This document shows, piece by piece, positions 1 to 7,069 of a stretch of 7,962 bases of DNA. The stretch comes from an uncultured Fidelibacterota bacterium (GTDB lineage: Bacteria > Fidelibacterota > Marinisomatia > SCGC-AAA003-L08 > D37C17): positions 1-7,962 of the forward strand of contig CAJWYZ010000057.1 in assembly GCA_913049525.1 (NCBI GenBank), read 5' to 3'. The notes beneath the pieces were generated by a model that had not been told where the DNA came from, searched no databases, and was given only the letters and a program-made list of their open reading frames with translations. Position 1 is the first letter of the stretch; each line of letters opens with the position of its first letter. The position numbers and the translations under genes were made by a program.

Positions 1-45
1 AATTCTCGCAACCAGATAAAACTGTAGGCTGGCTGGATTGATTAC

Positions 46-2232
46 TTAATACACACCCAACTGTTGTTTCACCACCTCGAAATCAGAAGTGGGGAGCTTA
101 CAGGAAAAATTCTGGCAGACATACACTCTGGGACTGCCATTTGCATTAGGTTCGTAAAATCCTACAAAGGGGATAGTATTCTTCAAACTCTCCCCTCCAT
201 TCTTTCCATATACAATCACTCCATTAGGCATATATAAAGATTGGATATCCTCAAGCATCTTTTGTGTGGCTAAATTATTTTTATCACCAAAAACCAATAC
301 CTCATGAGATGGACCAAAAGCAAACTCAGCAGCTTGCATCATCATGGAATATCCTGATGAACTTCTGTTTAAGTATCCTGAAAATGAATTTAGAATTTGG
401 AATGTGATATCTTCAAAATCAGGACGGGACGTCATGCGGGCCAAACGAATGAAATTATATGCAGAAACTGAATTCCCCGAAGGAATCGCGCCGTCATATA
501 CCTCTTTGCTGCGTACTAATAATGCTTCTCCAGATGAAGCTGTAAAAAAGAAACCATGAGAATCAAAATCCCAGAATTGGTCAATTTGGTATTCGGATAG
601 ATCCATAGCAACTTCTAGATATTTTTCATCATAATTCATCTCGTAGAGTTCAATGAGCGCCCAAATGGTGAAGGCATAATCATCTAAAACTCCAGTTAAT
701 CCCGAATTACCATTGCGGTAACGTTTCATGAGACTTCCATCTTTTCTCATCAGATTTTTAAGGAGAAAATCCATAGCATTTATTGCTGCGTCAGCATACT
801 TTTTATTATTTAAAATGGCGCCGGCCCTTGCCATAGCAGCAATCATGAGTCCATTCCAGTCAGTTAAGATTTTATCATCTTTTTGAGGATGCACTCTATC
901 TTCTCTAATATTAAATAATTTAGTTCTAATTCTTTCAATTCTCTCAGCAAGCTGTTTTTCAGTCAAGTCAAACTCACTTGAAAGCTGGGAAATATCTTTT
1001 GTTAAATGCGGTATATTGGTTTTGTGTCGATATCCTTCATTCCAATTTCCACCCGTACGAATATTGAATGCCGTTTGATAAAAGTTCGCATCATCTTCAC
1101 CTAAAATTCCCTTCAATTCATTTACATTCCATACATAAAATTTACCCTCTTCTCCTTCACTATCTGCATCTTCAGCTGAATAGAAGCCCCCTTCTGGAGC
1201 AGTCATATCCCTGAGCACATAATCTAGTATTTCTTTTACCACAGTAGAATAATAGCTGTCACTTGTGGCTTGGTAGGCATCTAAATAGGCGTGCACTAAA
1301 ATAGCCTGATCATAGAGCATTTTTTCAAAATGAGGTACTAGCCAGCGGGCATCGGTAGAATATCTATGGAAACCAAACCCCACTTGATCGTACATACCTC
1401 CATTGCGCATAGATCTAAGGGAATGTTCGGCCATGGAAAGGGCATGAGATGTACCCGTTTTCTTCCAATATTTTATAAGAAACGAATAATCATGGGCCTT
1501 GGGGAATTTAGGTGCTTTCCCAAACCCTCCCTGCTTTTCATCATATCGACTTTGAAATGCAGTAAATGCCCTTTGGGCTACATTTTGAGAAATTTCACCT
1601 GAGCTGCTTCTATTGGTCTGATTTCTCTGAAGTCGTCTGGTAAGATTGGATGCATCGGTAATCAGTGAATCACGATTTGATTGCCACATATTTTTTACTT
1701 TCGGGATAAGTTCCATCATTCCAATACGCTTACCCCTGGATGTTTTTGGGAAATAAGTACCAGTAAAAAAAGGCTGTTTATCCGGTGTCATAATAACGGT
1801 CATGGGCCAACCACCCCTATTATTCATCATTTGCGTTACTTCCATATACACATTATCAATATCAGGCCTTTCTTCTCTGTCCACTTTTATACAGACAAAA
1901 GCATCATTCATTTTCGCCGCAACCTCATCATTTTCGAAGGATTCATGCTCCATCACATGGCACCAATGGCAAGTGGTATATCCAATAGAAAGAAAAATTG
2001 GTTTATCTAGCTCTTTCGCTTTCGTGAATGCCTCCTCACCCCAAGGGTACCAATCCACCGGGTTCGCAGCATGCTGTAGCAAATATGGACTGTCTTCAAA
2101 TACCAAACGATTCCAGAGTTCACCTCCATCTTTTGGTATTAATTGTAATTCACTTTCAGATGGTGGAATAGGTCGACCTTGTTCATCTAAATCATATTGG
2201 TTTTGATTTATAGTAATATTCTCTGAGCTCAT
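46..2232 (-). CDS. Thioredoxin-domain protein, DUF255 / YyaL / SPATA20 family
   Basis: Full-length member of the family that joins an N-terminal thioredoxin-like domain (DUF255) to an alpha/alpha-barrel resembling six-hairpin glycosidases; its cellular reaction is not established. Numbering from the start chosen here (728 residues), the thioredoxin domain carries a CHWC redox motif at Cys88 and Cys91 followed by HVMEHESF, then [10 protein letters not shown] at about 117-126. The barrel region has PKFPK (about 241) and the family block [15 protein letters not shown] with [12 protein letters not shown] (about 278-308). The C-terminus ends with a paired-cysteine segment ([12 protein letters not shown]). 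I chose the ATG at 2232 because AGGAGGG lies 6 nt upstream. The ATG at 2274 would add 14 residues ([14 protein letters not shown]), looks like a poor signal peptide and has no ribosome site. Without that extension the protein is predicted cytoplasmic. It follows the phosphorylase gene by 46 bp. Family assignment is firm; function is unknown. Confidence 0.93.
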   Translation of the reverse strand: MSSENITINQNQYDLDEQGRPIPPSESELQLIPKDGGELWNRLVFEDSPYLLQHAANPVDWYPWGEEAFTKAKELDKPIFLSIGYTTCHWCHVMEHESFENDEVAAKMNDAFVCIKVDREERPDIDNVYMEVTQMMNNRGGWPMTVIMTPDKQPFFTGTYFPKTSRGKRIGMMELIPKVKNMWQSNRDSLITDASNLTRRLQRNQTNRSSSGEISQNVAQRAFTAFQSRYDEKQGGFGKAPKFPKAHDYSFLIKYWKKTGTSHALSMAEHSLRSMRNGGMYDQVGFGFHRYSTDARWLVPHFEKMLYDQAILVHAYLDAYQATSDSYYSTVVKEILDYVLRDMTAPEGGFYSAEDADSEGEEGKFYVWNVNELKGILGEDDANFYQTAFNIRTGGNWNEGYRHKTNIPHLTKDISQLSSEFDLTEKQLAERIERIRTKLFNIREDRVHPQKDDKILTDWNGLMIAAMARAGAILNNKKYADAAINAMDFLLKNLMRKDGSLMKRYRNGNSGLTGVLDDYAFTIWALIELYEMNYDEKYLEVAMDLSEYQIDQFWDFDSHGFFFTASSGEALLVRSKEVYDGAIPSGNSVSAYNFIRLARMTSRPDFEDITFQILNSFSGYLNRSSSGYSMMMQAAEFAFGPSHEVLVFGDKNNLATQKMLEDIQSLYMPNGVIVYGKNGGESLKNTIPFVGFYEPNANGSPRVYVCQNFSCKLPTSDFEVVKQQLGVY

Positions 2233-2238
2233 TAGAAG

Positions 2239-2245
2239 CCCTCCT
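2239..2245 (-). promoter_or_regulatory. Strong Shine-Dalgarno site of the DUF255 gene
   Basis: The minus strand reads AGGAGGG, then 6 nt, then ATG at 2232. It is the strongest ribosome-binding site in the window and decides the start in favour of the internal Met over the upstream ATG at 2274. Confidence 0.8.
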
Positions 2246-2278
2246 GCCATTAGTAAATATTTAATTGAATTCATGATA

Positions 2279-3562
2279 TTAATAGAATAAGGGGGGAATA
2301 TTCGGTTTTTGGGTTTGGATGGTGAAAATATTTTTCAAGAGATTTTCTCCCGATTCAAATTTAATTGAATTAGAACAGAAATATTCTAAAATAGGCTCTC
2401 CTTTTCCAATAAATTCACCAATTTTTTTATGAAATAGTATTCCCGTACTGTAATCAATTTTATCATTTTTATGAATTCTTCCCCCTCCTAATTGAACCAC
2501 CGCTTGACCCAATTGCAGAGTATCTATTTCTCCAATAAAACCATCTTCCTTAGCAAATATTTCTTTTCTGAATTTAGGTTTATGAAGCTGAGGAGTCCCT
2601 AACATTTCAGTTTCACCTCCATGGGCAATGATCATCTCTTCAAATTTTTTGATAGCTTTACCATTTTTAATGTTGGACTTTAGTTTTTCTTCCAAATTTT
2701 CAATTCCTGCAATTTCTAAGGCTTTCTTCCCCAAATGATATACAACTTGCATAAGATCGGATGGTCCATTTCCTTTCAAGCATTCTACACTTTCAAGTAC
2801 TTCACACCAAAGTCCGGCAGTATTACCTAATGGTTGATTCATATCTGTAAGACAGATAGATACTTTCAGACCATATAATTCTCCCACTGTTTTAAGAAGT
2901 TCCCCCAGTTCTTTTGCTTCGGAGATGGTTTTCATAAATGCACCATTCCCTACTTTTATATCCAATACCAACCCTTGAATACCTTCCGCAATTTTCTTGC
3001 TCATGATACTTCCACAAATAAGCGGGAAAGATGCCACCGTATTGGTAACATCCCGTAAAGCATATATTTTTCTATCAGCAGGACATATTTCTTCAGTCTG
3101 CTCCATAATAGAAACGCCAACCTTTTCCACTATTTGTTGAAAGTCCGTTAAAGAAAGCGCCGTTTTATATCCGGGGATTGCTTCTAATTTATCAATTGTT
3201 CCCTGTGTGTGACCCAGTCCTCGACCTGATAACATAGGAATATACAATCCACAAGAAGCTAAAAGGGGAGCTAAAATAATTGAGATTTTATCCCCAACTC
3301 CACCGGTGCTATGTTTATCTAGAACCAATCCATTCAAGTGAGAGAAATCAAGGGTTATACCTGAATTCAACATGACCTTGGTATATTCTAAAGTTTCTTC
3401 ATGGGACATTCCATTTTGGAAAACTGCAATCAACCAAGTGGTCATTTCATCGTCTGAAATTACACCTGCAGTATAACCGTCAACGATAAATTGGATATTG
3501 CTATTAGATAGAATTCCCCCAGATTGTTTTTGTTGAATAATCGTTTCTAATGTATCTAAGAT
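2279..3562 (-). CDS. Thymidine / pyrimidine-nucleoside phosphorylase, apparent ATC start
   Basis: Catalyses reversible phosphorolysis of thymidine (and perhaps uridine) to the free base and (deoxy)ribose 1-phosphate in nucleoside salvage; cytoplasmic dimer in known members. Numbering from the ATC codon gives 427 residues, close to E. coli DeoA (440). Lys83-His84-Ser85 in KHSTGGVGD, Arg170 in YALRD, and Ser185 and Lys189 in GSIMSKK match the DeoA catalytic and base-binding residues with a one-residue offset. The glycine-rich signature [16 protein letters not shown] is at 112-127, with Gln120 where Gly or Ala is usual. The C-terminal domain with [19 protein letters not shown] is complete. The first in-frame ATG (3445) would remove 39 residues, yet conserved sequence ([18 protein letters not shown]) continues upstream to the ATC; the frame closes at TAG 3574-3572. 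AGG lies 8 nt before the ATC. TP versus broad-specificity PyNP cannot be settled here. Confidence 0.9.
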   Translation of the reverse strand: MLDTLETIIQQKQSGGILSNSNIQFIVDGYTAGVISDDEMTTWLIAVFQNGMSHEETLEYTKVMLNSGITLDFSHLNGLVLDKHSTGGVGDKISIILAPLLASCGLYIPMLSGRGLGHTQGTIDKLEAIPGYKTALSLTDFQQIVEKVGVSIMEQTEEICPADRKIYALRDVTNTVASFPLICGSIMSKKIAEGIQGLVLDIKVGNGAFMKTISEAKELGELLKTVGELYGLKVSICLTDMNQPLGNTAGLWCEVLESVECLKGNGPSDLMQVVYHLGKKALEIAGIENLEEKLKSNIKNGKAIKKFEEMIIAHGGETEMLGTPQLHKPKFRKEIFAKEDGFIGEIDTLQLGQAVVQLGGGRIHKNDKIDYSTGILFHKKIGEFIGKGEPILEYFCSNSIKFESGENLLKNIFTIQTQKPNIPPLFY

Positions 3563-3578
3563 GGTAAATACCTAAAAA

Positions 3579-4088
3579 TTATTCGTTTAAATAAATTGCA
3601 GCTAAATCAATATATTCCTGAGGACGTTCAAGTATCATTTCTTTTTCCACAGCTTTAACCTCTCGAACGACTTTCCCGGGAGAACCAACCACCAATGAAT
3701 TTTCGGGGATTATCATATTTGGTGGAATTAATGCACCGGCACCAATGAGAGAGCCAGCACCTATTACCGCATCATCCATTAATATGGCACCCATTCCGAT
3801 TAAACAGTCATCACCAATTGTGCACCCGTGAATTATGGCGCCATGCCCAACTGTAACATTTGCACCAATTGTAGTTGGAGATACCGCAGTTGTAACATGC
3901 ACGACTGAATTATCTTGAATATTTGTGCGGTTACCAATTTTGATGTAATGCATATCTCCCCTAATTACAGCACCAAACCAAATACTTACCTTATCACCTA
4001 ATGTAACCTCCCCAATAACCATAGCATTTTCAGAGATGTAGACATCATGTCCCAATTGTGGGTGTTTATCCTCAAATTGTTTAATCAT
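3579..4088 (-). CDS. Gamma-carbonic-anhydrase-like hexapeptide-repeat protein
   Basis: A 169-residue left-handed parallel beta-helix protein of the gamma-CA/YrdA/PaaY/CaiE group, expected to be a cytoplasmic trimer with metal sites between subunits. Hexapeptide repeats run from about residue 13 to 125 (for example VIGEVTLGDKVSIW and ATIG/VIGAG-type turns). The three metal-ligand histidines are visible as His64 (SVVHVT), His82 and His87 (VGHGAIIHG), and the conserved arginine and aspartate as Arg43 and Asp45 (VIRGD). A C-terminal helix (about 140-165) follows. It lacks the acidic loop of the Methanosarcina Cam enzyme, so it resembles the shorter forms in which carbonic anhydrase activity varies; an acyltransferase-like or metal-storage role cannot be excluded. 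Its ATG directly follows the permease TAA (TAAATG), so translation is probably coupled. The phosphorylase follows after 16 bp. Confidence 0.92.
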   Translation of the reverse strand: MIKQFEDKHPQLGHDVYISENAMVIGEVTLGDKVSIWFGAVIRGDMHYIKIGNRTNIQDNSVVHVTTAVSPTTIGANVTVGHGAIIHGCTIGDDCLIGMGAILMDDAVIGAGSLIGAGALIPPNMIIPENSLVVGSPGKVVREVKAVEKEMILERPQEYIDLAAIYLNE

Positions 4089-5486
4089 TTATCTCCCATT
4101 CTTCATCTTAAAAACATTTATTAAATCAAAATTAATTGTTCTTTGTTCAAGAGATTGCCAATAACAAATTAATATACCAAAAATTCCTAGCACAATATTA
4201 GGAAGCCACATTGATAATACTGGTGACAATAATCCCCTATCTGCAAATTCTTCTCCACCTATTAGAAACATCCAATAAATAATGAAAAATCCTAAACTGA
4301 AAGCCATGCTCACAGCAAACCCACCCTTTCTTGCCATCATTCCAAGAGGGGCACCGATCAGAATAAAAATGATGCTTGCAAAAGGAATTGAAAACTTTTT
4401 ATGAAGTTCAACCAAATATTTATTAATTGAATTTTTATACGAATTAATTAATGAAAAATCACTTTCGATACCTCTGGAAAGGTTTTTCAATCTTCGTTCA
4501 ACCCTCGCAATAGATCCTCCTTTTACTTTTTTAATAGAATCTGCAATAACCAATTCATAATAGGAAAGAGCTTGTGTTGTAATAATAGGATTAATTGCAG
4601 TGAGACTATCAATTTCTGGGGTAATATTTAATTTTTCAGCTTCGTTAATCAGCCTGTTTCGTATTCGATTATGGGTATTTATAATTTTTACCTCAAAAGA
4701 TTTAATTTTATCCTTAATCATAGCAAAGGTCATTTCACGATCACCTCTAATTTTACTATCCCTTCTACTCATAACCATATTATCTACTGGGATTACTACC
4801 TGATATTTTTCAAAATATATTTGTCGATATTCATTTTGTTCATTTCCAGTATATTCATGAATCACTCCATCAAGTAAATGTAAAACTACCCCATCATCTA
4901 CTGTTGAAATAGTTCCAGATGATGCTATAATTGTTTGTTGTTTTCGTGCTTCTTTACTGCTAAAAATAGTAATATCCTGAAACACTTCTCCATCACGACT
5001 TCCAAGGAGAAAATTATATTGGGGAATTGCATCAATAAAATATCCTACATCAAAATCTAAATCAGGGCGTTTGCGGCTGATATCTGAAGAGAGCATTCTG
5101 GCTTTGTGATTCATTTCAGGAAGAATTTGGTTGTTGAAATACATCATTAATCCTGCAATTATACAACCAAGTAACATTGCTGGAGTCATTAGCTTAAAAT
5201 AACTCGCCGAAACAGACCGCATAGCTGCAATTTCATTATCTGAAGATAGTCTGCCAAATGCCATTAAGGTTGCTACTAAAATTGCCATTGGTACTGCCAG
5301 AGCAAGGATCCATGCTAGATTGAGAAAAACATATTCCATTATAAGTGAGAAATCCAACCCTTTACCCATAAACCTATCCATACTCCTTAACAAAAAGTTT
5401 GCCAATAGAATAAATAATAATACCAATAAAGCCATTAAAAATGGCGTTAAATGTTCTTTAATTATATATCTGCTGAGGGTCTTCAT
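4089..5486 (-). CDS. LptF/LptG-family (YjgP/YjgQ) LPS export permease
   Basis: Inner-membrane subunit of the LptB2FG transporter that extracts lipopolysaccharide and passes it to the periplasmic bridge. Six membrane segments are visible at about residues 14-34, 55-77, 99-117, 366-384, 389-411 and 420-443, the family's three-plus-three arrangement. The start MKTLSRYIIKEHL and the segment KYLVELHKKFSIPFASIIF with IGAPLG before and within TM4 are family hallmarks. The periplasmic part between TM3 and TM4 is about 248 residues, against roughly 140 in E. coli. It begins with a beta-rich region (about 145-250, ending in RGDREMTF) and continues with a charged, probably helical extension to about 355. 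At 465 residues it is about 100 longer than E. coli LptF or LptG. Whether it is the F or the G paralogue cannot be decided. No close Shine-Dalgarno site precedes the ATG. Confidence 0.92.
   Translation of the reverse strand: MKTLSRYIIKEHLTPFLMALLVLLFILLANFLLRSMDRFMGKGLDFSLIMEYVFLNLAWILALAVPMAILVATLMAFGRLSSDNEIAAMRSVSASYFKLMTPAMLLGCIIAGLMMYFNNQILPEMNHKARMLSSDISRKRPDLDFDVGYFIDAIPQYNFLLGSRDGEVFQDITIFSSKEARKQQTIIASSGTISTVDDGVVLHLLDGVIHEYTGNEQNEYRQIYFEKYQVVIPVDNMVMSRRDSKIRGDREMTFAMIKDKIKSFEVKIINTHNRIRNRLINEAEKLNITPEIDSLTAINPIITTQALSYYELVIADSIKKVKGGSIARVERRLKNLSRGIESDFSLINSYKNSINKYLVELHKKFSIPFASIIFILIGAPLGMMARKGGFAVSMAFSLGFFIIYWMFLIGGEEFADRGLLSPVLSMWLPNIVLGIFGILICYWQSLEQRTINFDLINVFKMKNGR
4093..4097 (-). 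promoter_or_regulatory. Ribosome site of the gamma-CA gene inside the permease C-terminus
   Basis: The minus strand reads GGGAG, then ATAA, then ATG. The site lies in the last codons (Asn-Gly-Arg) of the permease gene, and the intervening TAA is the permease stop. This favours translational coupling of the two genes. Confidence 0.6.
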
Positions 5487-5550
5487 GAAAGGAGCTTATA
5501 AGATGATATCCTTAATGAAAATAACTTGGGAATTTGAGAGGAAAAGGAAT
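5487..5550 (-). promoter_or_regulatory. 64-bp leader of the permease gene
   Basis: This is the largest intergenic gap in the window, between the second TPR gene and the permease, and the likeliest place for an operon break. I see no convincing -35/-10 pair and no GC-rich stem with a U-tract. The transcript would contain AAGGA (5513-5509) and its complement TCCTT (5493-5489) separated by 15 nt, plus the palindrome CTTATAAG between them. A promoter here is a guess. Confidence 0.25.
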
Positions 5551-6252
5551 TCAATCCATTATTTTTTCTAATGCAGAATGTTTTAAATCAGGGGAAATTA
5601 ATTTTGCTTTTTCATAATATTCTTTTGCTTCATTTTTTTGATCAATAATTAATTTCAACGAAGCTAATTCAACAAAACAATCAACTAATTTTGGATCAAT
5701 ATCTAAAGCAGATAGAAAATGCTGTTCTGCATCCTCATAATCTTTCATTTTTACCATAATCATACCTAAATGATAGTGAGAAATAGAATCACCATAATTG
5801 ATATCTAGAGATTTTTCTAAATGGAAACGGGCATTATCAATTTGATTATTACTGGATAGAAGAATACCATATTCACGTTGCACTTCAGATATAGATGGAT
5901 TCATTTTAATGCTATTTTCCAGTGAATTTAATGCTTCATCTATCTTCAGTTGATTCAGTAAATATTTTGATTGTTGATAATATACATCTGCACAGTGATT
6001 CTTTTTTTCCTGTGCCTTCACAAATTGTTCTTTCGCATTTTGAAATTGGGATTTTTTTAATAATTCCTCGCCCTTATCATCAAAGATTTTAACATCTTTA
6101 CAATCAGAGATTATTGCTGCATCAAAATGTTTTTCTACATTTTTGCAATCCTTTTCATCTTGATAAAGAAGCGCGAGCTGTAAATGAGCTTCAGAATAAT
6201 TTTTGTCGGTATCTAATGCTTTAAGAAAAAGTGTTTTTAAATCAGTTTGCAA
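5551..6252 (-). CDS. TPR-repeat protein (second of two), TTG start
   Basis: A 233-residue protein built almost wholly from tetratricopeptide repeats; probably a cytoplasmic protein-binding scaffold, as no signal peptide or membrane segment is seen. Residues 1-19 (ending KALDTDKNY) match helix B of a TPR, then six complete 34-residue units run 20-53, 54-87, 88-121, 122-155, 156-189 and 190-223, with a 10-residue tail. The fifth is the best match (SHYHLGMIMVKMKDYEDAEQHFLSALDIDP). The only usable initiation codon is TTG at 6252: an in-frame TGA lies at 6261-6259 and the first in-frame ATG is far inside. No good ribosome site precedes the TTG. It lies 14 bp after the first TPR gene, and its N-terminus complements that gene's C-terminus, so it may be a split-off part of one array. 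Partner unknown. Confidence 0.8.
   Translation of the reverse strand: MQTDLKTLFLKALDTDKNYSEAHLQLALLYQDEKDCKNVEKHFDAAIISDCKDVKIFDDKGEELLKKSQFQNAKEQFVKAQEKKNHCADVYYQQSKYLLNQLKIDEALNSLENSIKMNPSISEVQREYGILLSSNNQIDNARFHLEKSLDINYGDSISHYHLGMIMVKMKDYEDAEQHFLSALDIDPKLVDCFVELASLKLIIDQKNEAKEYYEKAKLISPDLKHSALEKIMD
5584..6195 (-). repeat. Six tandem TPR-coding units of 102 nt
   Basis: Six consecutive 34-codon units encode TPRs. They are diverged at protein and DNA level, more than in the upstream TPR gene, so the array is old. Confidence 0.75.
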
Positions 6253-6266
6253 ATCATCTCATATAT

Positions 6267-7046
6267 TTAGGCTGTAGCCTTTTCATTCACTGTTACAGAC
6301 CCCATTTCCTTCAATAACATTGCCAAATGAAAATGTGCTTTTGAATAATCATTTATTATTTCAATTGCTTTTTCAAAATGCTTTCTAGCATCATCATATT
6401 TTTTCTGAATTTTGAACATGAGAGCAAGATTATAATGTGCTTTAAAATATTTTTTATCTAAACTAATCGTTTGTTTATAATGATGAATCGCATCATCATA
6501 TTCTGGTTTTCTAACCAAGGTTCCATCCTTATCATTTTTCAATCCACCAGCTACTAACTTACCTAAATAGTAGTGTGCATCAGCAAAAGTTTCGTCAATA
6601 TCAATAGCTGTTAAATAATTTTTCTTTGCCTTCTCATAATCTTCAGGGTCAATGAGTAATTTTGCAAGATGATAATATGCCAAGGTATGATTTTGGTCAA
6701 TATCTGTGGCCTTTTCAAGATTATTTTTTGCTTCTTCAAAATCTTCCAGTTCTGCTAATAATAATCCAAAATGATAATGAGCATCTGCAAAATTCTGGTC
6801 CAAATCTATTGCTTTAAGAAAATGTTCCTGAGAGGCTTGATGATCTTTCATTGCATGGAGCAACAAAGCATAATTAAAATGTGCAACAGCAAATTCTGGG
6901 CGTATTTCAATAGTTTTCAAGAAGTGTTCCTTAGAATTTTCAAAATCCTTTTGGTCTTTTAGAATAAGTGCCAACTCATAATGTGCATCAGCAAATTCTG
7001 GATTTATTTGAATTGCTTTTTCTAAATGTTCCTGTGCGTTTGACAT
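6267..7046 (-). CDS. TPR-repeat protein (first of two)
   Basis: A 259-residue protein consisting of tetratricopeptide repeats, with no signal peptide or membrane segment; probably a cytoplasmic scaffold. After an N-terminal half unit (residues 1-18, helix B type), units occupy 19-52, 53-86, 87-120, 121-154, 155-200 and 201-234, followed by a helix-A-like segment and the tail GSVTVNEKATA. The units follow a DAHYxLAxLL...DYExAKxHFxKAIDID consensus. The fifth is 46 residues long owing to a 12-residue insertion (within AGGLKNDKDGTLVRKP) between its helices. The start ATG is supported by AAGGA 6 nt upstream. It sits 23 bp after the adenylate cyclase gene, whose own C-terminus has a TPR-like segment, so co-expression is likely. 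The TPR class is certain; the partner and role are unknown. Confidence 0.9.
   Translation of the reverse strand: MSNAQEHLEKAIQINPEFADAHYELALILKDQKDFENSKEHFLKTIEIRPEFAVAHFNYALLLHAMKDHQASQEHFLKAIDLDQNFADAHYHFGLLLAELEDFEEAKNNLEKATDIDQNHTLAYYHLAKLLIDPEDYEKAKKNYLTAIDIDETFADAHYYLGKLVAGGLKNDKDGTLVRKPEYDDAIHHYKQTISLDKKYFKAHYNLALMFKIQKKYDDARKHFEKAIEIINDYSKAHFHLAMLLKEMGSVTVNEKATA
6345..6992 (-). repeat. Tandem TPR-coding units with 102-nt period
   Basis: Five 102-nt units and one of 138 nt. DNA similarity is visible between units: on the plus strand, ATAATGTGCATCAGCAAA starting at 6978 recurs as ATAATGAGCATCTGCAAA starting at 6774, a spacing of 204 (two periods). This is conserved coding repetition with possible recent duplication. 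Confidence 0.8.
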
Positions 7047-7052
7047 AATATT

Positions 7053-7057
7053 TCCTT
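7053..7057 (-). promoter_or_regulatory. Shine-Dalgarno site of the first TPR gene
   Basis: The minus strand reads AAGGA, then AATATT, then ATG at 7046, within the short gap after the cyclase stop. It supports the chosen start and shows that this organism uses Shine-Dalgarno initiation. Confidence 0.65.
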
Positions 7058-7069
7058 TTTAATTGATTA

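Noticed and set aside
1..45. Possible terminator or next gene downstream of the DUF255 stop
   Set aside because: Only short CCAG/CTGG matches occur, with no U-tract, and the minus strand has no ATG in this stretch.
344..559. Plus-strand 71-codon open frame
   Set aside because: It is the complement of the conserved C-terminal half of the DUF255 gene and has no independent support.
1366..2206. Plus-strand open frames of 78, 109 and 134 codons opposite the DUF255 gene
   Set aside because: They are antisense to a well-supported conserved gene, resemble no known family and have no ribosome-site context that would outweigh this.
3560..3590. Frameshift fusion of the gamma-CA and phosphorylase genes
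   Set aside because: The gamma-CA frame ends at TAA 3581-3579 and the phosphorylase frame only opens after TAG 3574-3572, so there is no overlap to shift across.
4600..5571. Plus-strand frames opposite the permease
   Set aside because: They mirror the permease coding sequence, and their hydrophobic character is what antisense reading of AT-rich coding DNA gives.
6267..6282. Inverted repeat AGGCT-GT-AGCCT at the end of the first TPR gene, considered as a terminator
   Set aside because: The stem is only 4-5 bp with a tiny loop and no U-tract follows.
6230..6290. Simple frameshift between the two TPR genes
   Set aside because: The two open frames do not overlap: the first closes at TAA before the second opens after TGA, so a single-base indel cannot join them.
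6345..6992. Regular 102-nt repetition, considered as a CRISPR or satellite array
   Set aside because: The repeats are in frame, 34 codons long and encode TPRs; there are no conserved short repeats with unique spacers.
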